A DNA stretch of 64,000 bases from WHSW01 sp963846565 (GTDB lineage: Bacteria > Actinomycetota > Thermoleophilia > Solirubrobacterales > 70-9). The notes under the pieces are model-generated. The model searched no databases, was not told the origin of the DNA, and worked only from the letters and a program-made list of their open reading frames with translations. The translations under genes and the position numbers were made by a program. Location: positions 186,001 to 250,000 of the forward strand of contig CAWJWL010000001.1 in assembly GCA_963846565.1 (NCBI GenBank), in the 5' to 3' direction. Positions 1 through 8,667 of the stretch are shown here, piece by piece; the first letter of the stretch is position 1; every line of letters begins with the position of its first letter.

Positions 1-1
1 G

Positions 2-802
2 GGCGCCACGATCGGAGGGGTTGTCGCCGCTGGCACCACCGGGCCGAGCGGATTTGGCTTCGGCAGCGTGCGCGACTTCATCATCGGCGTTCAGTTCGTC
101 GACGGGACGGGGTCAGCGGTGCGCGGCGGTGGACGAGTCGTCAAGAACGCCGCTGGGTTCGATCTTCCGAAGCTGATGGTCGGCTCGATCGGGAGCCTTG
201 GCGTCTTGGTCGAGCTCTCGTTCAAGGTCTTTCCCAAGCCGCCAGATCAGGTCACCGCGATCCTCGAGTTCGCGCGGACAGCTGACGCGCTCGAGGCGCT
301 GGCGGCGATCGCTGGCTCTGGGCTCCCGGCGGTGGCACTGGACCTGATCGCGCCCAAGCGCGTCGCGGCGCGCTTCGCCGGTGCATCCGAGCGACTTGCG
401 ACTCAGCTGGCAGCGCTGACGGGGCACCGCCCGCAGACCTGCCTCGCCGGCGAGGACGACGCACGTGCATGGCGCGATGCGGCCGAGCTCGACTTCGTCT
501 CACCAGGCGACGCGCTAATTCGGGTGGCACTCACGCTGCGGCGCGCCCACTCACTGATCCGCTTGGTCGAGCGAGCCGGTGGACGGGCCCGGATCAGTCT
601 CGCCGGTAACGCTGCGTGGATCGCCTGGCCGGCGAGCGCCTCGCTCGAGGGTCTCGACCGCGGCCTCGAAGCGGTCGGCGCCAGTGGGCTGGTCCTCACC
701 GGGGCGCCCGACCGGATCGTCTTGGGTCAGCACCGGCATAGTGCGTTCGCGGACCGCGTCCGCGTCGCTTTGGACCCAGACCGGCGTTTCATCTCGGTCT
801 GA
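2..802 (+). CDS. glcE: Glycolate oxidase FAD-binding subunit GlcE, 5' truncated by window
   Basis: FAD-linked oxidase subunit that, with GlcD and GlcF, oxidises glycolate to glyoxylate. The frame is open from base 2, so the start lies outside the window. The visible part opens with the glycine-rich FAD-binding stretch (ATIGGVVAAG, then GPSGFGFGSVRD) and continues with GGRVVKNAAGFDLPKLMVGS, which is characteristic of GlcE. The C-terminal half matches the short GlcE type rather than the longer GlcD. Its TGA overlaps the ATG of the iron-sulfur subunit by one base, so the two are translationally coupled. A glcD gene is expected just upstream. Identification rests on motifs and on the glcF neighbour. 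Confidence 0.9.
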   Translation, partial: GATIGGVVAAGTTGPSGFGFGSVRDFIIGVQFVDGTGSAVRGGGRVVKNAAGFDLPKLMVGSIGSLGVLVELSFKVFPKPPDQVTAILEFARTADALEALAAIAGSGLPAVALDLIAPKRVAARFAGASERLATQLAALTGHRPQTCLAGEDDARAWRDAAELDFVSPGDALIRVALTLRRAHSLIRLVERAGGRARISLAGNAAWIAWPASASLEGLDRGLEAVGASGLVLTGAPDRIVLGQHRHSAFADRVRVALDPDRRFISV

Positions 803-2064
803 TGGCTCGGCTCGCGAACACGCCGGCTGCCGCTGACCGCACAGGTGTGATGAGCGAGGCGATCGACGCCTGCATCCACTGTGGGTTCTGCCTGCCGACC
901 TGTCCCACCTATCTGACAATGGGTGAGGAGACGAACTCCCCGCGCGGGCGAATCGTCTTGATGAAGGAGGTTTTGGCGGGCGATCTCAGGCTCGAAGATG
1001 CGCTGGCGCCGATCGACAACTGCCTCGGCTGTCAGGCATGCGTGACCGCGTGTCCCTCCGGGGTGGAGTACGGCGACCTGATCACCTCGTTTCGCGCCCA
1101 CGCGGAGCCTCGGCGCAATCGCCCGCCCCTCCAACGCATGCAAAGGGCGCTGGTGCTGCGGGTGTTCCCTCACCCGCGGCGCTTCCGGGCAGCGGTACGG
1201 CTTGGCCGTCTCTTGCGTCCCGTAGCTCGGCACCTGCCGGCCTCGCTAGCCAGGCCATTGGCCCTGCTTCCGGCACAACTTCCACGCGCGTCTCGCCTAC
1301 CTGCCGTGTACCCAGCGGTCGGACCGCGGCGGGCGCGAGTGGCGTTGCTCGCGGGGTGTGCCCAGCGAGTCCTGGAGCCGGATATCAACTGGGCGACTCT
1401 GCGCGTCCTTGCGCACAACGGCGTCGAGACCGTGATCCCCGAGTCCCAGGGATGCTGCGGGGCGCTGGCCATGCACACCGGTGCGAGCGACCTGGCGTTG
1501 CGGGCAGCCAGGCGCAACCTCGCCGCGTTTCCCAGGGACGTCGACGTGGTTATCACCAACGCCGCGGGTTGCGGCTCGGGTATGCGTGAGTACGGCGTCT
1601 GGTTTGCTGACGCCCACGACCGGGCGGCGGCTCAGGAGTTCGCCGATCGAGTGCAGGATGTGAGCGCCTTCCTCGCCGCGCTCGGTCTCTCGAGCCGGCC
1701 ACGAGCGCTCGGGCGAGACCTGAAGGTCGCCTATCAGGACGCCTGTCATCTGGCTCACGCCCAGGGCGTGCGCGCCGAGCCCCGAGCTCTGCTTGCCGCG
1801 ATCCCCGGCGTTGAGCTGACGGAACCGGATGAGTGGCAGGTCTGCTGTGGGTCGGCGGGCACCTACAACATCGAACATGCTGCCGGCGCCGAGCTCGGTG
1901 AACGCAAGGCGCAGGTCCTGGCTGGGGTCGACCCGGACGTGATCGCGACCGGCAACATCGGCTGCATGACCCAGCTGCGTGTGCACCTGCGACGACTGGG
2001 ACACGAGATTCCGCTGCTGCACACCATGCAGCTCCTCGATCGCGCCTACCGGCGCGCCATCTAG
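802..2064 (+). CDS. glcF: Glycolate oxidase iron-sulfur subunit GlcF
   Basis: Electron-transferring subunit of glycolate oxidase. Two ferredoxin-type 4Fe-4S motifs lie near the N-terminus (CIHCGFCLPTCP around residue 21 and CLGCQACVTACP around residue 74). Two cysteine-rich CCG modules follow (CCGALAMHTG in the middle, CCGSAGTYN near the C-terminus), the usual GlcF/heterodisulfide-reductase layout. Its 420 residues fit the family. The ATG overlaps the glcE stop; an internal ATG 14 codons later, just before the first cysteine motif, is an alternative start. Glyoxylate made here could feed the class V aminotransferase at 11675-12850, although that gene is in a different cluster. Confidence 0.92.
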   Translation: MARLANTPAAADRTGVMSEAIDACIHCGFCLPTCPTYLTMGEETNSPRGRIVLMKEVLAGDLRLEDALAPIDNCLGCQACVTACPSGVEYGDLITSFRAHAEPRRNRPPLQRMQRALVLRVFPHPRRFRAAVRLGRLLRPVARHLPASLARPLALLPAQLPRASRLPAVYPAVGPRRARVALLAGCAQRVLEPDINWATLRVLAHNGVETVIPESQGCCGALAMHTGASDLALRAARRNLAAFPRDVDVVITNAAGCGSGMREYGVWFADAHDRAAAQEFADRVQDVSAFLAALGLSSRPRALGRDLKVAYQDACHLAHAQGVRAEPRALLAAIPGVELTEPDEWQVCCGSAGTYNIEHAAGAELGERKAQVLAGVDPDVIATGNIGCMTQLRVHLRRLGHEIPLLHTMQLLDRAYRRAI

Positions 2065-2071
2065 GGCAGAG

Positions 2072-3613
2072 TCAGTCCCAGGGAGGCGGGTTGTGCACCC
2101 ATTCCCCGCCGACCATGGTCGCTACGACCTCGAGGTCGGCCAGGTCGCCCTCCTCACAGGTGACCGGATCTCGATTGAGGACGACGAGGTCGGCCAGTTG
2201 ACCGGGAACCAACCGGCCGCGGACGTGCTCCTCGCCGCAAAGCCAGGCGGGCTTGACGGTCGTGGCTTCGAGAGCCTCCGTTGCGGTCAAGGCCTGTTCG
2301 GGTCGCCACGGCGGACGGCCGTCAACTGTGCGAAGGACGGCGGCTCGGATGCCTGCCAGCGGATCGAGCTCGGTCAGCGGGGCATCCGAGCCGTTGACGA
2401 CGCACGCGCCGGAATCCCAGAGGGTGCGAAAGGCGAAGCTGCCCTCGCGGACCGCGGCGGACAGGTCATCGACGGCGTCGCGGGAGAGCACTCCGTCGGC
2501 GAACTGAACCGAGCAGGCGATTCCGAGCGCACCGAAGCGAGCAATGTCAGAACGGCGAATGTGCTGGGCGTGCTCGATGCGCTGACGCAACTCTTGTGGT
2601 TCCCAGATATCGCGGGTGACCTCGAACGCGTCGATGGCGATCCGATTGGCCTCGTCGCCAATAGCGTGCACGGCTACCGGCCATCCGAGCGCACAGACCT
2701 CGCGAAGGATCTCGCGCAGTTCATCCTCGCTTGTGGTGGTTACTCCGGAGCCGTTCGCCATCAGCGCCGTACCGGAGCCGAGGCTGCCGTCGACGAAGAC
2801 CTTGACGTAACCGATGCGAAGGAAATCACCGGGGACACTGCTGGCGCGGGCGTCTTCGTAGGCGGAGATCCGGTCAGGTGGTACGGATTGCCAGACGCGA
2901 ATCCCAAGCTTCCCGCGGTCGCGGACTTCGTTCCAGATCGCCGGAGCGCCGATCCATCCATCCTTGTCGTGGACCGCGGTAACTCCCCGCGCGTGAGCGA
3001 TCTCGATCCCGTCGATGACCGCGTTCGCGTACTCGTCCACGGAGACGAGTTGGTGTTCCCGAAAGTCCCAGCCTGCCCACTCGCGCAGGATCCCGGTTGG
3101 TTCACCCCGTTCGTCGAGCTCGCCGGCAGCCGCGTCCCTTGGCGCCCGAGCGATGGCGGCCGAATTGAGCCAGAAGGTGTGCATGTCATTCGACCACAGG
3201 GCAGTCGGCACATCGCCGGTGACCGCGTCAAGGGCTTCACGGGGCGACAATCCGACGGCGCGCCACGGCTCCCCCGACCAGCCGTACGCGGCCAGCCAGC
3301 GGTCGGCAGGAGCGCCTGCGGCAGCCGCACTGACGCGGGCCAAGGTGGCGGCGCCGGTGTTGCAATCCTCGAGGTTGAGCCAGCGGCGAAGGATTGCCCA
3401 GGTGGGAAAGTGCGTGTGCGAATCGGTGAATCCGGGCACCACGCAACGGCCCCCGAGATCGACCGGCGTTTGCTGCGCCGTGGGTTCAGACGAACGCCCG
3501 ACCCGATCGCCGACGATCGCCAAGCTCGTTGACGCCGGCGCCGAGCCGTCCATGGCGCGGATCGTGCCGTTGTTGAGGATGGTTGGATCGGAGGGTGTCA
3601 CAGAGTGCTCCAC
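2072..3613 (-). CDS. YtcJ-type amidohydrolase (Amidohydro_3 family)
   Basis: Metal-dependent hydrolase of the composite-domain amidohydrolase superfamily; YtcJ relatives act on N-substituted amides or formamides, but the substrate cannot be read from sequence. Visible landmarks are the HxH motif in GFTDSHTHFP near residue 65, AVHAIGDEAN with the metal-binding His, IEHAQHI, and the C-terminal NGSDAPLTELDP with the catalytic Asp. The open frame extends upstream to 3727, but that would run into the divergent mocR gene; GTG at 3613 or GTG at 3601 is more plausible. It converges tail to tail with glcF (8-base gap) and is divergent from mocR, which may regulate it. Confidence 0.85.
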   Translation of the reverse strand: MEHSVTPSDPTILNNGTIRAMDGSAPASTSLAIVGDRVGRSSEPTAQQTPVDLGGRCVVPGFTDSHTHFPTWAILRRWLNLEDCNTGAATLARVSAAAAGAPADRWLAAYGWSGEPWRAVGLSPREALDAVTGDVPTALWSNDMHTFWLNSAAIARAPRDAAAGELDERGEPTGILREWAGWDFREHQLVSVDEYANAVIDGIEIAHARGVTAVHDKDGWIGAPAIWNEVRDRGKLGIRVWQSVPPDRISAYEDARASSVPGDFLRIGYVKVFVDGSLGSGTALMANGSGVTTTSEDELREILREVCALGWPVAVHAIGDEANRIAIDAFEVTRDIWEPQELRQRIEHAQHIRRSDIARFGALGIACSVQFADGVLSRDAVDDLSAAVREGSFAFRTLWDSGACVVNGSDAPLTELDPLAGIRAAVLRTVDGRPPWRPEQALTATEALEATTVKPAWLCGEEHVRGRLVPGQLADLVVLNRDPVTCEEGDLADLEVVATMVGGEWVHNPPPWD

Positions 3614-3616
3614 GAA

Positions 3617-3631
3617 CAGTGTCTTACACTG
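3617..3631. promoter_or_regulatory. Perfect inverted repeat between divergent amidohydrolase and mocR
   Basis: CAGTGT and ACACTG form a perfect 6-bp inverted repeat around a 3-bp spacer. It lies in the 44-base gap between the amidohydrolase start and the mocR ATG. Placement and symmetry suit an operator for the MocR protein, which would then control both genes. No footprint-like evidence exists beyond position and symmetry. Confidence 0.5.
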
Positions 3632-3657
3632 CCGCTGGTCCGATCGAAAGAGCCACG

Positions 3658-5040
3658 ATGTTGGAAGTCGATGAGGCCAGCTGGCTCCGCCTCGAGCCCC
3701 AGCCTGGCGAGACCCTACGCGGCGCACTCGAGCGCACGCTGCGCGAAGCGATCCTCTCGGGGGCGTTGCGGGAGGGAGTGAAGCTGCCCGCGTCGCGTGC
3801 CCTGGCGGCGGCGTTCGGCGTTTCGCGCGGTGTGGTCACCGACGCGTACGAGCAGCTCGAGGCCCAGGGGTTCTTGGTGACGCGTCCCAGGGCGGCGACC
3901 GTCGTGGCGCCGGTTTCGCGACCCGGCGTCTATGACCCCGGCCCGCAATCACCGCCTTCCTCACCGCGCTTCGATCTCACTCCCACAACTCCCGATGTTT
4001 CGCTGTTTCCCGCCAGTCAGTGGCTCGGCGCGGTGCAGCAGGTCGTCCGAAGCGCCGGGCCGGCAACCCTCGGCTACGGCGAGTCGCGCGGGGCGATCGA
4101 GCTGCGTGAGGCGCTGGCCGACCATCTGGGGCGCACGCGCGGTGTCATCGCCGATCCCGGTCAGCTCGTGATCGTCCAGGGAACGGCGCAGGGCGTCGAT
4201 CTCATGCTCCGAGTTCTTCGAGAGTTGGGTGCGAGCAACGTCGCGGTTGAGGACCCCTCTCACACCTCCCAGCACCGACGCATCCGGGCGCTCGGCTTCG
4301 AGCTGCGCTCGCAGCCTGTCGATGACGCCGGCCTCGTTGTCAGCGGACTGGACGCCGACGCAGTCCTCGTGACGCCCGCACACCAGTTTCCGACCGGCCA
4401 CGTCTTGAGTGGTGAACGTCGTCGAGAGCTGCTGGCATGGTCCCGCTCGACCGGAGCGCTCGTCATCGAAGACGACTACGACAGCGAGTTTCGCTACGAC
4501 CGCGAACCGGTGCGCGCGCTGCAAGGCCTGGCGCCAGAGCATGTCGTTCAGATCGGCACGGTCTCCAAGACCCTGGCTCCAGCATTACGCTTGGGATGGC
4601 TGGTCGTCCCGCCGCAGCTGGTGGAGGAAGCGCAGCGAGCAAAGTCCCTGCTGGACGATTTTTCGCCATCGCTGGACCAGTTGGCGCTGGCGGAGCTGCT
4701 GAGCCGCGGGCATTACGACCGCCACGTTCGCCGAGCGCGGAAGATCTACCGAGTGCGCCGCGATCGCTGGATCGCCGAGCTTCAGAAACACCTACCCGAG
4801 CTTCCTGTCGACGGCGTCGCCGCCGGCGTGCACCTATTGCTTCGCCTCCCCGACGATGTCGATGACATTGCGGTTGCCAAGGCGGCAGCCATCGCACGGA
4901 TCGCGGTGTTTCCCCTCTCGGACTATCAGCTGCGTCCCGGCTCGCGCCACGGCCTCGTGGTCGGCTACGGGCGGCTCCACGAGTCGGCAATCGAGACCGC
5001 GGTCGCCGCCTTGGGACGCGTCGTACGTACATTTCTCTGA
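3658..5040 (+). CDS. MocR/PdxR-family regulator (GntR HTH fused to aminotransferase fold)
   Basis: Transcription regulator with an N-terminal GntR winged helix (about residues 18-80, ending LPASRALAAAFGVSRGVVTD) and a C-terminal fold-type I PLP aminotransferase domain of about 350 residues. The PLP-binding lysine sits in GTVSKTLAPALRLGW, and the PLP-ring Asp region reads VIEDDYDSEFRYD. The start was set at ATG 3658, giving MLEVDEASWLRLE; the longer open frame would overlap the operator. MocR proteins usually sense PLP or an amino compound and control a divergent or adjacent gene, here the amidohydrolase or the flavin-fold gene at 5112. Confidence 0.9.
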   Translation: MLEVDEASWLRLEPQPGETLRGALERTLREAILSGALREGVKLPASRALAAAFGVSRGVVTDAYEQLEAQGFLVTRPRAATVVAPVSRPGVYDPGPQSPPSSPRFDLTPTTPDVSLFPASQWLGAVQQVVRSAGPATLGYGESRGAIELREALADHLGRTRGVIADPGQLVIVQGTAQGVDLMLRVLRELGASNVAVEDPSHTSQHRRIRALGFELRSQPVDDAGLVVSGLDADAVLVTPAHQFPTGHVLSGERRRELLAWSRSTGALVIEDDYDSEFRYDREPVRALQGLAPEHVVQIGTVSKTLAPALRLGWLVVPPQLVEEAQRAKSLLDDFSPSLDQLALAELLSRGHYDRHVRRARKIYRVRRDRWIAELQKHLPELPVDGVAAGVHLLLRLPDDVDDIAVAKAAAIARIAVFPLSDYQLRPGSRHGLVVGYGRLHESAIETAVAALGRVVRTFL

Positions 5041-5111
5041 GATCTGGTCTCATAGAAACGCAACTCCGTGGCTCTTCCCATAGACCAGACGGGCGGCGAG
5101 AATCGCCCGCG

Positions 5112-5789
5112 ATGGCCAAGCCAGCTTCAGATCGCGTCAAGGTGCGCCGGGGCCCGAAGAAGGGTCGGTACGACCATGACACGGTCTATTCGGTGCTCGA
5201 CCGTGGCATCGTCGCCCACGTCGCCTTCAGCACTGACGAAGACGAGATCTATTGCACGCCCACCTTCTACTCGCGCGTCGAGGACGAGCTCTACATCCAC
5301 GGATCGTCGGCCAGCCGGACCTTGCGCGCGCTGGCTGACGGCGCGCCGAGCTGCGTGACCGTCACGATCCTCGATGGGATCGTTCTGGCCCGTTCGGTCT
5401 TCGAGCACTCGGCCAATTACGAGGCGGTGATGGCTTTCGGGACCTTTACCCGCGTGGACGATCCCGAAGAGCGGCTGGTAGCGCTTGAGGCGTTCACGGA
5501 GAAGCTTCTGCCGGGGCGGTGGGATGAAGTTCGAGAGCCCACTCGTCAAGAGCTCAAGGGGACGTCCCTGCTCAAGATGCCGATAACTGAGGCGGCGGCC
5601 AAGGTCCGCTATGGCCCGCCCGACGACGACGACACCCCGGACGCGGACATCGACACCTGGGCCGGCGTCGTCCCTTTCGAGCTGTCGTTCGGGACACCGG
5701 TTCCATCACCCGGACTCAAGCCCGGAATGCCATTGAGCGAGAGCATCACGCGCTTGCTCGACGGGGGCCCGACTCGTATGCGTTCGTAG
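5112..5789 (+). CDS. Pyridoxamine 5'-phosphate oxidase-like flavin split-barrel protein
   Basis: A 225-residue protein of the PNPOx-like (FMN-binding split barrel) family. The core is the strand region AHVAFSTDEDEIYCTPTFYS, the conserved LYIHGSSASRTLRAL segment and the following VTVTILDGIVLARS. These match flavin-nucleotide-binding/Nim-like members rather than true PdxH. It starts 71 bases after mocR on the same strand and may be co-transcribed. The acidic stretch PPDDDDTPDADID near residue 180 is a family-like insertion before a C-terminal strand. A substrate cannot be assigned; a role in PLP metabolism is suggested only by the MocR neighbour. Confidence 0.75.
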   Translation: MAKPASDRVKVRRGPKKGRYDHDTVYSVLDRGIVAHVAFSTDEDEIYCTPTFYSRVEDELYIHGSSASRTLRALADGAPSCVTVTILDGIVLARSVFEHSANYEAVMAFGTFTRVDDPEERLVALEAFTEKLLPGRWDEVREPTRQELKGTSLLKMPITEAAAKVRYGPPDDDDTPDADIDTWAGVVPFELSFGTPVPSPGLKPGMPLSESITRLLDGGPTRMRS

Positions 5790-5819
5790 CTGGTGCAGAG
5801 TAAGTCGAGAAGGAGAGAC

Positions 5820-7040
5820 ATGGCTTCAGGAGCACGCAAAAGGTCCGTAAGCGTTTTGGCGATCGCCCTTTCGGCACTCATCGCGGGTTGCGGAGGTTCG
5901 GACGATGACGCCACCGGCTCCGAGCAGAGCGGAGGGGAGCCGGTCCTGAAGCTCGGGGTGGTCACGTCACTCTCAGAGCCGGGCGTCTTCGAACTCGGGC
6001 GCGAGCAAGCCGATGCTGTTGAGGCCTGCGTCGAGTGGAACAACGCCAACGACACAGGCGTGACCATCGACCTGGTGGGAGTTGAAGACGATCGCGGCGA
6101 TCCAGCAATCGCGCGCTCGGCCGTGAACCGACTCATCGATGAAGGCGCCACGGCGTTCGTAGGTGACATCACGAGCGCCCTCTCCGAGGCAGTCCTGCCG
6201 CTGATCGACCAAAACGAGGCCTTCCTTGTTCTCGGCACCTCATGGGCTGATGAGCTCACCGGGAGCGAGCATCCAACCGTCTTCCGCGTAGGTGTTGCCA
6301 ATCAAGCGCTGGCGAGCGATGGAGTCATGCCGTATCTGGCCGAGCTCGCCGAAAGCGAGGGCGTACAGAGCATCGGCATCCTGGCCGAGGACTCGTCGTT
6401 TGGCCGCGGGTTGCTCGCCGAGGTCGAGCAGGGCATTGCGGAGGAACTGCCTGAAGGGACCGTTGCTCACTCCGAGCTGTTCCCCGCCAACAGCACCGAC
6501 GTCAGCGCCCAGCTTCTGGCGCTGAAGGGAGCCTCGCCCACACCGGAGGCGGTGGTGATCCTGGCCGCGAACGCAGGCCGCAACCTCGCAATTCCCCAAG
6601 CATATGAAGTCGGCTTGGCACCGGATGCCGAGCTGATCGCGAGCTGGGATTGGCCCACCTATGACGACTTCTGGGAGGTGGCCGGCGAGCAGGGGGTTGG
6701 CGTGCGCTATGTTGGTTTTGAGGCTCCCGATCAGAAGCCAACCGAGGAAGCGGATGTGATGACCGAGGCGCTCGGCGAAGAGAGCTCGATCTGGGCAAAG
6801 TGGGCTTGGGACGCCTGTCGCAGCCTCGCTGAGGCAGCGTCGGACGCCGGTTCGACCGAGCCTGAGGCGCTGCAGACGGCGATGGAGGAGCTCACCTTCG
6901 AGGGTGCTACCGGTGAGATCGACTTCGATACGGAGGGCGATCGCTATCACGACCGGTCGGGTATCCCGATGTATGTGCTCGCATTCAACGAAGAGGGAGC
7001 CAAGCCCTCCGACGCGGAGCTGATTTTCGGCGCCGAGTGA
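5820..7040 (+). CDS. ABC transporter substrate-binding lipoprotein (Liv/branched-chain amino acid type)
   Basis: Extracytoplasmic ligand-binding protein of the Peripla_BP_6 family, first gene of a complete Liv-type importer. The N-terminus carries basic residues, a hydrophobic segment and a lipobox (LIAGC around residue 23), so it is probably lipid-anchored. Mature features include the domain start LKLGVVTSLS and ILAEDSSFGRGLL. A strong ribosome binding site (AAGGAGAG at 5810-5817) fixes the ATG at 5820 rather than the earlier in-frame codon. Ligand unknown; linkage to an M24 peptidase and a glyoxylate aminotransferase argues for an amino acid, short peptide or related amide. Confidence 0.9.
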   Translation: MASGARKRSVSVLAIALSALIAGCGGSDDDATGSEQSGGEPVLKLGVVTSLSEPGVFELGREQADAVEACVEWNNANDTGVTIDLVGVEDDRGDPAIARSAVNRLIDEGATAFVGDITSALSEAVLPLIDQNEAFLVLGTSWADELTGSEHPTVFRVGVANQALASDGVMPYLAELAESEGVQSIGILAEDSSFGRGLLAEVEQGIAEELPEGTVAHSELFPANSTDVSAQLLALKGASPTPEAVVILAANAGRNLAIPQAYEVGLAPDAELIASWDWPTYDDFWEVAGEQGVGVRYVGFEAPDQKPTEEADVMTEALGEESSIWAKWAWDACRSLAEAASDAGSTEPEALQTAMEELTFEGATGEIDFDTEGDRYHDRSGIPMYVLAFNEEGAKPSDAELIFGAE

Positions 7041-7090
7041 GAGCTTCGGCTGCTCCGCGGGCGGAGGCCGACGAGGAATGGTGAGCTGAG

Positions 7091-7957
7091 TTGGAAGCGA
7101 TCGTCGTCGGCTTGCTGATGGGCGCGGTCTACGGCCTCATGGCCCTGGGACTGGCGTTGCTGTTCGGCGTCATGCGCACCATTAACTTCGCGCATGGGGC
7201 GATGTTCACGCTCGGCGGTTATGCCTTCGTCGTCGTCTCCGACGCGACCGGCATCCCGCCGGGCGTGGCTGTCCTCGCGGCCCCACTGGCTGCCTTCGCC
7301 CTCGGCTGGGTGTTGCACGCAACGCTCCTGCGGCCCCAGCCCGGGGGCGACATGCCCTACAGCGATTACGTGTTGATCGTGACCTTCGCGGTCACGATCG
7401 TCCTCGTCAACGGGGCCACAATCGTGTTCGGGCCGCAGTTCGAGCGCCCGCCCAGCATCTCCTCCGGAACTGTCAACTTCCTCGACCTCGCGCTCGGCGC
7501 CGACCGGTTCATCGCCGCGGGCACGGCGATTCTTGCCGCGGCGGGCATGTGGTGGATGCTGCGCTACACGTTCACGGGCCGAGCCTGGCGCGCGATGGCC
7601 CAGAACCCAACCGGCGCGGCGGTGGTTGGCATCGATGAACGCGAGGCGCAGCGCTCGGCCTTCGCGACCTCGTGCGGTCTGGCCGGTCTGGCCGGCGGCG
7701 TTTTGGCGCCTCTGACCTCGGTGTTTCCGACCAGCGGGGTGACGCCTCTGCTGATCAGCTTCGTCGTCTTGGTCATCGGCGGACTCGGCTCGATGGGGGG
7801 CGCCCTTCTCGGTGGGTTGCTTGTCGGCGTTGCCAGCTCCGTCGGCGTCGTCTACGTCTCCTCCGCGTACGCCGACGTTTATCCGTACATCCTGATGCTG
7901 GCGGTGTTGTTGATCCGGCCCGCCGGGCTGTTTACCCGCACGAGCAGGACCTACTGA
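7091..7957 (+). CDS. livH: Liv-type ABC transporter permease (LivH-like)
   Basis: Integral membrane permease of a branched-chain-amino-acid-type importer, 288 residues with about eight hydrophobic segments. The N-terminal signature GLLMGAVYGLMALGLALLFG followed by TINFAHGAMF is diagnostic of LivH. The start is TTG at 7091; no ATG gives the conserved N-terminus. The stop overlaps the start of the ATPase gene. It pairs with the LivM-like permease at 9398. Confidence 0.92.
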   Translation: MEAIVVGLLMGAVYGLMALGLALLFGVMRTINFAHGAMFTLGGYAFVVVSDATGIPPGVAVLAAPLAAFALGWVLHATLLRPQPGGDMPYSDYVLIVTFAVTIVLVNGATIVFGPQFERPPSISSGTVNFLDLALGADRFIAAGTAILAAAGMWWMLRYTFTGRAWRAMAQNPTGAAVVGIDEREAQRSAFATSCGLAGLAGGVLAPLTSVFPTSGVTPLLISFVVLVIGGLGSMGGALLGGLLVGVASSVGVVYVSSAYADVYPYILMLAVLLIRPAGLFTRTSRTY

Positions 7958-8667
7958 TGACCGGCGACCCAGCTCTCATGGGCACCGACCTGCGCAAGGC
8001 CTTCGGCGGCATCGCGGCGGTCGGCGGGGTCGACGTCTCGTTGGCTGCTGGCGAGATCGTCGGCGTCCTGGGTCCAAACGGGTCGGGGAAGACGACGCTT
8101 ATGTCCCTTCTTGCCGGACTCGTCCGGCCCGATTCAGGCCGGGTGCGCGCCGGCGGTCGCGACGTCACCAGGGCCGCGCCGTTCAGCGCCAGGCGCCGCG
8201 ACGTCGCTTGCACGCTGCAAAACCCTCGGGTCTTTTCGTCCCTGTCGGTGCGCGAGAACCTCGAGCTTGCCTGTCATGCCAAACACCGCTCGCCAGACGC
8301 AGAACACATCGATGGAGTCCTCGAGCGGTTGCAACTTGCGCACACCGGCGCAACGCAGGCCGGCGAGTTGTCCGGGGGCCAGCGCAAGCTCGTCGACCTG
8401 GCGCGGGCGGTCACGGTGCGTCCCCGCGTATTGCTCGCCGACGAACCGACGGCCGGCGTTAGCCACGCCAGCCAAACGCTGGTTACGGAGGCCCTCAACG
8501 ACGCCGCCAAGGACGGCACCGCGGTTCTGTTGGTCAGCCACGACCTTCCGTGGACGTTCGGTCTGTGCCAGCGGATTCTCTTTCTGCGCGCGGGCGAGGT
8601 CTTGGTGGAGGGAGGCGTCGACGTGGTGCGCAGCGATCCACGAATCAGGGACGCCTACCTTCGATGA
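7957..8667 (+). CDS. livG: Liv-type ABC transporter ATPase (LivG-like)
   Basis: ATP-binding subunit with Walker A (GPNGSGKTT, about residue 43), ABC signature (LSGGQRKLVDLARA), Walker B (VLLADEP) and a switch histidine in VSHDLPWTFG. Starting at ATG 7957, it overlaps the livH stop in an ATGA arrangement, and its own stop overlaps livF. A much longer upstream frame exists but lies inside livH and is not coding. The order livH-livG-livF-livM departs from the E. coli livHMGF order, but the set of four membrane and ATPase subunits is complete. Confidence 0.93.
   Translation: MTGDPALMGTDLRKAFGGIAAVGGVDVSLAAGEIVGVLGPNGSGKTTLMSLLAGLVRPDSGRVRAGGRDVTRAAPFSARRRDVACTLQNPRVFSSLSVRENLELACHAKHRSPDAEHIDGVLERLQLAHTGATQAGELSGGQRKLVDLARAVTVRPRVLLADEPTAGVSHASQTLVTEALNDAAKDGTAVLLVSHDLPWTFGLCQRILFLRAGEVLVEGGVDVVRSDPRIRDAYLR

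Noticed and set aside
1979..3532. 517-codon open frame on the plus strand opposite the amidohydrolase
   Set aside because: It is the antisense shadow of a gene with clear metal-binding motifs; its translation has no family features and it overlaps glcF.
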